NCBI GenBank assembly: GCA_032716605.1
Contig: CM064509.1
Coordinates: 37,915,921 to 37,979,920 of the forward strand
DNA length: 64,000 nt
Reading direction: 5' to 3'
DNA from: Paralithodes platypus
Taxonomy: Eukaryota; Arthropoda; Malacostraca; Decapoda; Lithodidae
Notes under the pieces: model-generated
Database searches by the model: none
What the model saw: the letters and a program-made list of their open reading frames with translations, nothing else
What the model was told of the DNA's origin: nothing
Position numbers and translations under genes: made by a program
Shown here: one piece after another, positions 21,721-32,400 of the stretch
Position numbering within the stretch: position 1 is the stretch's first letter
Layout: the number at the start of each line of letters is the position of its first letter

Positions 21721-24700
21721 GTAAGTTTGAAGTACAGTACACTATACCAGTAGCTTCAGTTGAGTCCTATAGGTAGCGCCAATGAACTTCACAAAAATTT
21801 GGACCCCTTAACTTCTTTTAACTCAAAATGAATGAAAGCAATTGGGCTGACATTTCTATAATTTAGAAAGAATCCACCAGGAAATAGGTGTGGATATTTA
21901 CAGCCAGTTTGCTTAAGGTCCTTTTGAGTTACGAAGAGGTCAGGAATCAAGATTATTTCAAGTTCGTTGGCGCTACCTATAGTGATGTAAATGTTTTTGT
22001 TCCCGTCGAAGAGAACTTTTTTTTTCTGGAAAAACACCCACCAAGATTATAAAAAAAAAGTTCTTGTGTTTTGCAATAAATGGTAAAATGTTAATTTGTT
22101 AGACGCTGTACCCTACTTGTAGTGAATTTATTCTATACACTTTTCTTTTTTTGCTATTTCTGCAGAACAGTACTAATATTAGGAGAGTAGTACAGTCGCG
22201 CTAATAAGTGATGTCTCGGCGCCAAGTATGTTTTGATCCATAATTGGTATCAGCCATATCTTAAGCTGCATTTCTTCATATCGAGTGAAATATACAAACA
22301 TGTTCCCACCCTATTCAACATCTGACAGACATTAATACAGCACAGAGCGAGCCAAACGTAATGACAGCTGGGACATGACTTATTAGCGCGACTGTACAAT
22401 CTTTAATTTTATATTTTGTGATAAATAACTGATGAAAAACTCTCTGGCTTGCAGATACTCGAGGATGCTTGCAAGAAAGAAGGCTTCAATCCCGATGAGT
22501 ATAATTTAAAGTAAGATATCAATGCAGTAATTCTGTAATTTTATCCAGTTAGTCATTTATAATTTACTATAGCTATCAAAGTGTTTGTTTGTTTATTTTG
22601 CAAGTTTTACATTATAATTATATGAAGGGTGCACCTGGAAGTGTGGTGGGAGGGCTTGTGGCTTCGGCTCCGCTGCATGTCTGCCTGCCGAGATCGGAAC
22701 TTCTCCGGGTGGTCGAGGGCCGAGGGAGTGATGGATGGACCTTGGTGACCCTGGTCTCTGGGTCTTCTCCTGGATGACCTAGATGTGTGTGAATTTGTAT
22801 TTTGTTTTTGTGTGTTCATTATTTTCTTTCGTGTTTTGTGTTGTCCCTATTCTGGCTCTGTCTTGAGTCGGCCACCACCCCCAAAGAAAAATAGGACAAG
22901 TGGGGATTGGGCCTGAGTATATAGATAGATAGATCTAACAGAAGCAACATTCAGTCTAATTACCATTCGAGGAGGAGGTAAAAGTCGGAAGCTAGTCTAT
23001 TTTATTAGAGTTTTGGAATAATACAGTATCTGCGCTCCAGCAATTGCTATAGTCGTCCGCGCCTATATAAAAAATCGGAATACCCAAGTATATGTGCAAA
23101 ATACCCCCACAATACCAAGTAGTCCTGGGATTTGGTCAGAGGAATTAGAGTACCGGTAACATGACGTAACTTCAGACTGGGGAGATAACTTCGGACACTC
23201 TAGAAAATATATACAGTACTGTACAGTACAATGAACCACAGTTATGGGATAAATACATGATGTTATGGAAAAACAAGTAGGTCATGCGGTGTTCTTCCGT
23301 AATGCAGAGTAATTTTTCCATAACTGTAGCTTACATACCTTTAACCAGAAATGTCCGAAGTATAGCCACTGTCCGAAGCTAGGTCATTTCACGGTACTGT
23401 ATGTGCATGCAGGTAGGACTTAGTTGGCCGCCATATTGTCTCCCGAGGCACTTGAAGATGCTGGTACAATAGTGTGTACAGTCAGGTCTCGATATACGCG
23501 GTTAATTTGTACCGTGTACCTATCGTTTATATCAAAACTGTGTTTTTAGAAATAACAGGCCTTATGGGAATTAATTAATTCGTTCCAGCCACTTTCTCAA
23601 AGTCCCCCTTTTGACCCTGGTTGGGGTGAATGTCGCGTGAGAGCGTCAGGGAATACCTCTATGGACTTTGCATAGACTTACACTAAAGTTGTTTGAGTGA
23701 GTCTCTCCCTCTCCAGATGCCATCCTAGGATGTTCCCCAGGGTACAAGGGTCAAATTAGTTTAGGTGAGGATTTTAGGTTAGGTGGGGTTGAATTGACAT
23801 GGCATTGCATTAAGTTAAGGGAGCTCAGATGGTAAAAATTACATCTAAATGGCACGAAAGGTCATCCTGACGCGATTTTTGAGCCTATTAGGGATACTTT
23901 AAATCCTTTGTTACCGTCAGGGGTATCTATAAACCTTTAGTTTGTTTACTTCAACCTCTGCAGTTGTCTTTGAGTTAGCTGTGGGCAGAAAACTAATTTT
24001 GGAGAGGTAATTATAACAGTGAGAGTAATCTATTTCTTAATGCTAATCTGGCAACCTCTGCGTCCTATGGTCGTGAGAGGGTTAATATTGGCAAAGGAAT
24101 GGGGGAATGGAGGACTCAAAAACCCAGCTGCCTCCACGTAACTTAAAACCGTCTTCTCAGGCACCTGCGTCGCCTCCTGGACAGCGGGTTGAGTGTGCGT
24201 CATGCTGGTATCCCCAACCGGTGCCTACTGGAGGTGGTGGCGTCCACAACCAAGCGCTCACCTTCCTCGGTCACCGTACACATCATCACCGTCGCCGGCA
24301 CCAGGCTCGTCCACGACTTCCCCGCCACAGGTAACATGAAGCTACAACTACGAGGCTTCACCGTTCAATGTATAATGGTTGAATGTACAGGCTCTCAGCC
24401 TATGCCCGAGGGGGAGTACAGTACTGTAGTTGGAATATAGAAAGATTTTTTTTTTATATATATGTAGTATATACTGTATATGTTGTATGTATACCTTTTT
24501 CTTTTATTTTATTGTTTTATTATTATTATTATTTTATTTTTTATTTTTTTTTATTTTTTCCCCAGCCACTCTATTTGAGATCCTGCAGCACCATGAGAGC
24601 CAAGTGGATGGTGGAGAAGCTCTCCTACCTTCACCGGACAGTGGGCAGGAAGCAGTGTTGGTGTATGCCATGCGTAGGATCAGTGACAAGGAACTACGGT

Positions 24701-26429
24701 CTACCTCACTCAGAACACTGGGACTCACGCATGGCAAGTGTATGATGAGGTAAGGGACAGTGGGATGCACAATGTTGGCAATATATTTTAGCGCAATGAT
24801 GATGATGATGCAGTTTTTACCACCATACACTCCCTGCTGAATAGCTGGGCTAGGGTGGGTGCCCTGATGAATCAGGGACTTCAGTGAACAGTTGCCACAG
24901 ATTGCTAGACCGCGCCGTTCACTGACGTCTGCCAATAACACACTGGCTGGCCCGAGACTCGAATCGTCAACCTCACGGTCAGCAGGCGAGCGCTCTACCA
25001 ACAGTCTGTGGCAAAGAGAGGGGATTCCCCAACTGCAATACATCAATTACTTAGGGGGAATGGTTAACTTTTTAGTCGTTAAGTAAATAAAGTCTGTGAA
25101 TTGTATCCCTTTGTACACATTATCCTCCCTCTTGCATGCCAGTGTCCAGTTCAGCCTGTCTCAAAACCCGAGTTTGTGTCCTTTAAAATAACAGCACAAT
25201 TGTGTCCATGTTTCCTTTGATTTTATGAAATAAGATATATAACTGTCTTGATAGCGTAATGCTTAGTGTGTGGAATTTCAGTGTGAGTATCCAAGGTTCG
25301 AGTCCTGGGAGTACCACATGTATTCATTACTTTCATTGATTTCATAAGTTAGGTTTATTTGTAAATTAATTGGTGGGTTGGTGAAAACAAATGTGAAAAT
25401 ATCACACGCATATCAATAACTTGAAATGGTCCCTGTACTTGACTGTAGGCTTACCATACTGTATTAGTGGTGTAATAGTTTAGATACTTATGTTCTGGGT
25501 GTGGTGCCCCGAGTTTGAATCCCGGGAGGACCATATGTTTTCATTAGTTTATTCAAGTACTTTGGGGTTTGTAATTGATGATTAATGTTAAGAACGGGGT
25601 GTTATTTATATTACAGGCACAGCATGCAGTCAGTGGAGTCTGAAGGACAGGCTCATGTCTCAAGTGTGCTCAGTAAGCGGCCCAAAGAACATCATAATCA
25701 AGGTCAGTTAAAGCTACAGTGTTTGCTTACAGTACTTTACTTTATTGTGTGTGGAAACCTTATAGTATTATAATGTAAAACTTGCAAAATAAACAAACCA
25801 AAATTTATACGAACACAGTAAAAAGACAAAACAACTAATCAAAATCGCTATGTGGAAACAACACTTAAGTAAAATAATAATTTCTAAATAAAAGAACACA
25901 ATCCACCTCATAAGGTGTACATTACTACATGAGCAAGTTAATCTGGTTCTAAGGGGAGGTGGTGGGGCCGAGGCTGCCACTTTCGCTAGAATTAAATGTG
26001 GCTGGGGGAAGTTTAGAGAACTTCTGCCAATTCTGACCATGAAAAGAATGCCTCTCCCCCTGAAGGGAAGGGTGTATGCCTCATGTGTTAGAAGTGCAAT
26101 GACGTATGCCTCAGAAACATGGGCCGTTAAAGTAGAGGATGTCAAGAGAATGGAGATTTTTCCCTTGCCCCTCAACTTTCTCTTCATAATTGCTGAGGGG
26201 CACAGGGCCCTGGGTGCCCCACCCAGGGCCCTGTTTGGTTTCCCGGGCGTTGGTTTGGTTTCCTGTTTGGTTTCCCGGGCGTTTCCGCACCCTCCTCAGC
26301 CCCCCGCCATGGAGTGGCTTCGGTCACCCAGGCTTTATTGTGGTCGGCGGGGAGGGTTCTGTGGGGGCGCTCGGTTATGGCCTTGGAATTGCTCGGGGCC
26401 TTGGGGCTGTTCGGCCAGGCAGCTTGGGG

Positions 26430-26469
<40 letters not shown>

Positions 26470-29400
26470 GAATGGAACGTAATGAGATGAGAATGGTGAG
26501 ATGGATGTGTGGGGTCAGGCTGCAGTATAGAATAACAAATGATGAGCTGAGGAGACGTTTAGGTATAAAGAGTATCTTCGAGGTGATGCGTACAAATAGA
26601 CTGGGATGGTATGGACATGTGGAGAGAATGGATGAACAAAATTGGGTGAAAAGATGCAGTTCTGTGATTGTAGAGGGAGCTGCACCAAGGGGTGGACCGA
26701 GGAAGACCTGGGATCGGACTATACGTGCCGATCTCAAATGCAAAAACTTGACAAGTGAAGCCGCCCTTAACAGGGTTGCCTGGAATGCCACCATTAGGAC
26801 AAGAGACAAACTGCCCAGATGTGTGGAGCACTCAGTCTTAAAATTGTATGTATGTATCTATGTACAGTACTCCTAAAGCCGGTATCACACGAGACATTTT
26901 ATAGTCAACTTTTTTCTGGTACAATTTCTGGAATATTTTGCACTGGTATCGTAAACTAGACTGATGATAGATGAATTTAGGTAACTGAAATATTTGAAAT
27001 GTTGACCTCATAAGCTGCCAGACCAGGATAAATGTTGACCTCATAAGCTGCCAGACCAATGTTGAGGGAAAAAGCGCTCGTGTGATACCGGCTTAAGTAT
27101 AGGAGTTGACGGCATAAATGCTACTTCGGTAATGTGTACCTTGAAGATTATAATTTTATTTTATTTATATTGTTCTTGTAAATTATTTAATGGAGAATTG
27201 TTACCTTTTCAGAATCGGAAACTAAAAATGTATCGGCCAAGAAAGACCCCAAACCCTCGACTGAACACGATCCTACTCCACCACCACCACAGTTAAGCCA
27301 ATCATCAGAACAACCTACACAGCTGAGTCAGGTAGAGGCACTAGATCTGAGTATGGATAGTATGGACACTGTCACGTCTAGCCACGGTGTTCACTCTGCC
27401 GTCGTTCACTCGGAGGCCGACACGTCTCGTCCTGATACGCAAGGTCAGTTTTCAGGACAAATTTTTAGTCCTTGCGTTATTTCCACATAGCGATTTTGAT
27501 AAGTTATTTTACCTTTAAAAAAAATAGGAAAAGTGGGGATTGGGCCTGAGTAAATAGATAGATGCTGTCTCAGATGTTGAATAGGGTGTGTAAATTAAGG
27601 AACTTGCTTGTATATCTCACTCGAAACTATGAATTAATGCTTAGATAGTGCTGATACCAATTATTGGTCAAAATATACTTGGTGCCGCTACATCACTTAT
27701 TTGGCCGACTGTACCGTAGCTGACTAACTGTTGATGTGTTTTCCAGGTGTTAGTGAATGTAGTACCAGTATGGATGTTGGTGGTGATGGAGGGGCACCAG
27801 ACACCAGTGTTGGCTCACCTGATACCACTCCTCCCACACATAACGTTATTAAGGTACTGTCCACACAACCAATGTACGGTCGCGCTAGTAAGTCATGGCC
27901 CAGCTGGCATTACGTTTGGCTTGCTCTGTGCTGTATTAATGTCTGTCAGATGTTGAATAGGGTGGGTAAGTGTAAGAACATGTTTGTATATTTCACTCGA
28001 TATGAAGAAATGAAGCTTAGATATTGCCGATACCAATTATTGATCAAAACATACTTGGTGCCGAGACATCACTTATTAGCGCGATTGTACTGTCCACACA
28101 ACCAAAGTACGGTCGCGCTAATAAGTCATATCCCAGTTGTCAGTACGTTTGGCTTGCTCTGTGCTGTATTAATGTTTGTCTGATGTCGAATAGGGTGGGT
28201 AACTGTAGGAACATGTTGGTTTTATCTCACTCGCAATGAATACATCGTGTTCAGATATTGCTGATACCAATTATGGATCAAAATATACTTGGTGCTGAGA
28301 CATCACTTATTAGCGCTACTGTACATTTAAAATACAGGTCTCCCTCACTATCCGATGCCCCGATTTAGCGTAAATTAAATGTTATTTTAGTAAGCGTTTT
28401 TGATTAGTCATTTTGCCTTCATATTGTCTTTGTCCGAATTTGTTTTTGTTTTAGTTTGCAAGTTTTACATTTTAATTTAGTAAGCGTTATTTGCACACAG
28501 CGAGTTTGATAAGTTATTTTACCTTTATCTTGTATCGTCCCAGTTTTGGTTTGTTTGGTTTGTTTAGTTTGCAAGTTTTACATTTGCATATATACAGTAC
28601 ATTAGGTAGTTCTATACAGTACAATAGCTATTTACCTTTATCTTTCAGCTTGGCCTTCATAATGCCATTGTGTTCTCCATGGATGACGCTCCCCCTACAC
28701 ACATTACCGAGGAGGATGACACATTCTTCCAGCTGTCAGTCAAAGAAGTGACAAAGCTCTACATGGAACAGAAGAAAGTCTTGTATGTATAGCCTACCCA
28801 ACTCTTAAGGGCAGATTTCCACCTGGAGAATTTTTTTCTGAACCTCTTTCTCCCTCATGTTTAGCCCCATTGCTTGTGAGATTTAAAGACGTTCGCACCA
28901 TTAGTTTGGCGATTTTAAGAACCCTCGGCCCATTTCTGTCAATTTTAAGAACTCTCGGCCCATTTCTGTCAATTTTAAGAACTCTCGGCCCATTTCTGTC
29001 AATTTTAAGAACTCTCGGCCCATTTCTGTCAATTTTAAGACCATTTGTGCCATTTAGGTGTCGATTTTTTCCTGGCGAGCGATAGCGAACCTGTAATTTA
29101 ACCCTCCAGCCCCGGCTACGCATTACATAAATATTGGCCGAAACCCGGGTGTTTCGGCCGAAAAACATCTAGGCTAGGCTACCGTATCATTGTTATGTTG
29201 ACTGCTTCCCGCATTCCCGCGCATCCCCAAGCGTAGCTGTGTTATTTACCTGTAGAATGGCGTTAAGTAGAGCTCTCTAAGTCAACTGGTTGAGTTGTGA
29301 TGATGATTTCAGTGGAGATAACTTACAGCAACAACAGCCACTTTACAATACTTTTCGATACTCATGTTGCAAATTTGATTTTAAATAATATTTTGACATT

Positions 29401-32400
29401 TAACATTTAGTTTCTTTATTCATGCAGAGTTTAGTAAAATTTGCCAGAACGTCCCGGACTTCCCAAACTTGACTACTTCCTTTAACGTGACGATAGTGCG
29501 TTGTTATATGTGCGATTAGTTTGCTTGGGAAACAGATTAACTTGCTCATGTAGTAATGTACACCCTATGTGGTGGATTGTGTTCTTTTATTTAATAATTT
29601 TCATTTTAGTAAGCGTTGTTTCCACATAGCGATTTTGATAATTTAATTTGACTTTATATTGTCCTTGTCCCAATTTTGGTTTGTTTAGTTTGCAAGTTTT
29701 ACATTTTAAGTTTAACTTAACAACAACATACAGGCACACACGAACAAGCGACGCTCTCCTTCTTGTGGCCGGAGATGCGGGGCGTCGGTCCAGCCGGCTG
29801 TTGTTTACATGCGTCGGACCGACGCCTCGCACACCAAGCTCACAGGCTTTCAACCACTGGTACAATGTTGTACCACCCGGGTTCCTGGGGGCAAGACATA
29901 ATGGTACACACGTGTACCATCCGAGTTTGAAGGGTTAAGGGGAACCGGCCTTCGGCCGGGAAATTTTTCTACTGAAAAATGTATAAATTTATCTTGAAAG
30001 GGGGTCAAGGGGGAGTAATTTTAAGCTTGATGGAAGTCTAGGGAATCAACTAAAAACCTCCCCTTAAACAATGTTCTCCTTCTGTGTTCTTTTATTTCAT
30101 TAGTTTTATTTTAGTAAGTGTTATTTCCACATAGTAATTTTGATTAAGTTATTTTACCTTTTAAGCATGGACGTTGGTTGAGAGACTCAGACCAAGAGTG
30201 AGAGCAGTGGAAATGAATTACTTAAGGAGTGCGTGCGGAGTTACATGGAGGGATAGACAGACTAATGAGGAAGTAAGAAGGAGGTGTGGTGTGGAGGTAG
30301 ATGTGCTGGAATGTGTGAAAAGGAACAACTTGAGATGGTTCGGCCATATGGAACGTATGGAAAGCGAGAGAATGACTAAGAGGGTGTATGAGAGCGAGGT
30401 GGAGGGACAGAGGGGGAGAGGTAGACCGAATATGAGGTGGAAGGATGGAGTGAGGAACTACATGAACGAAGGCGGTGCTGGTTGGGGGGAGGGGCGTCGA
30501 CTGACTGGGGACAGAGGTGCATGGGGGCGGTTCGTTCGTGGCCACCCCTTCGGGGATCACGGCATCAGGCAATAGATAGATAGATAGATAGACCTTTATC
30601 TTGTATCGTCCCAGTTTTGGTTTTAGTTTGCAAGTTTTAAATTTTAATGTTAATCTAGTACTTTGGAAACTTTGCACTAGTTGGAAATGATCACAAGTAA
30701 CATTTTATATTTTGATTCCTGAAAAACAAAGGAACATGACATTTAAGCCTTTCAGTTTACCACAGGCCGTAGCGCGGTTGAGAGAGTACTCACCTGCAAG
30801 CCGAGAGGTGGAGGGTTCGAAGCTTTGGCTAGCCTCTATTTACTCAGGCCCAATCCCCACTTTTCCTATTTTTTATTTTATTGTTTTTGGGGGGGGGTGG
30901 TGGCTAGCCAGTTATTGGACTGTGGTGGACGGTGCGGTCTAGCAATCTGTGGCAACTGTCCACTTAAGGGGAGACGGTTGTTTTCTGGTCCCCTTTCTCT
31001 CTCTCGTGTTTAGTCCCATTATTTATTTTTAGAGGATTTTAAGTTTCGTCCCATTTCGTTATAAATTTTAAGATCTATCGTGCCATTTAGGTGTCGAGTT
31101 TTTCCTGGCGAGCCTGTAATTTTGTCTGTCTTCGTGGTGCGATGCATAGGGTGTTGATTTTCGGTGTGAGCGTCCTGGGTTCGAATCCACGGACTGCCAC
31201 ATGTGTTTGTAAATTTCATTAATCAATTTTAGGAGTATAGTTGGTTGTTGGAAGGAACATAATAATTGTAGAGGAATCGGCCTTCGGCCGGTACAAATTT
31301 ATCTTGAGAGGGGGTCTAGGGGATGTTTTCTAAGTTTGAGGGATGTCTAACGAATAAACTAAGAATTTATGAATGAATTAATTTATAGGCCTAAGCAACA
31401 TAAAAACAGGTGACCCCCCCTTAATAGTGTTTGTACTGCATCCCTCTAGACGTGAGTTGGAGGATGCCCCGCTTCGGACTTCCAACCTGCGTGATATGGA
31501 GGAGAGCAGCCGCCTCCTATCAGCCATGAACCGCTACCCTGTGACCCACCTACGCGTACACTTCCCCGACCAGTTTGTCATCCAAGCGTCGTTCAAACCC
31601 ATCGACACTGTGGCTACGGTTATCGCTGCCATCCGACCTCTCCTGGCAGACTCTTCGCAAGAGTTTCATCTTTGTAAGGCACTAATCATTGTGTTCTTTT
31701 ATTTATAAATTATTATTTTGCTTGACTAATTCCTTGAACGTGACGATAGTGCGTTGTTATGTGTGCTATTATTTTGCTTGGGAAACAGATTAACTTGCTC
31801 ATGTAGTAATGATCACCCTATGTGGTGGATTGTGTTCTTTTATTTCATAAATTGTATTTTAGTAAGCGTTGTTTCCACAGCGATTTTGATTAGTTATTTT
31901 GCCTTTATATTGTCTTTGTCCAAGTTTTGGTTTGTTTAGTTTGCAAGTTTTACATTTTAATTTAGTTGACTGTACCTAAAATGTATGTTTTTAGACACGC
32001 GGCACCCAGCGAGGACCCTGTGTGAGGAGGAGAGCTTGGTTAATGCCGGATGTGTGCCCAACGCAAGGCTCTACTTCAGCGACACTTCTACCGGGCCACC
32101 CTACCTTAGTACCGACACCCTGGCCAACAAGTCCTCCTTCGCCGGGGCCATCAATACACTCACAGGCAAAAAGTAGGTACAGTACTGCATAATAGTTAAT
32201 ATTATATTTTTTCCACCAACCAACTTCACATCTAAACTCAATTAACCCTTTCAAGCATTTATGACGCAGAGGTTGCCAGATTAGCAATAAGAAATGGAGT
32301 TCTCTCACTCTTATAATTACCTCTCCAAAATTAGTTTTCTGCCCACAGCTAACTCAAAGACAACTGCAGAGGTTGAAGTAACTAAACTAAAGGTTTCTAA

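Noticed and set aside
24383..24753. Hydrophobic open frames with long Phe/Tyr/Leu runs
   Set aside because: The hydrophobic part is the translated T-rich intron tract before the TUG exon 4 acceptor. Only the segment from 24566 is coding.
24800..24900. Hammerhead-ribozyme-like CTGATGA at 24863
   Set aside because: The downstream GAAA core and three-way stem arrangement are absent.
24534..25046. 170-codon antisense open frame
   Set aside because: It overlaps TUG exon 4 on the opposite strand and a SINE. It has no protein features of its own.
28794..29168. Antisense 124-codon frame with a repeated VLKIDRNGPR motif
   Set aside because: It is produced by the 30-bp tandem inside a family F element. 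There is no start context, and other F copies lack the repeat.
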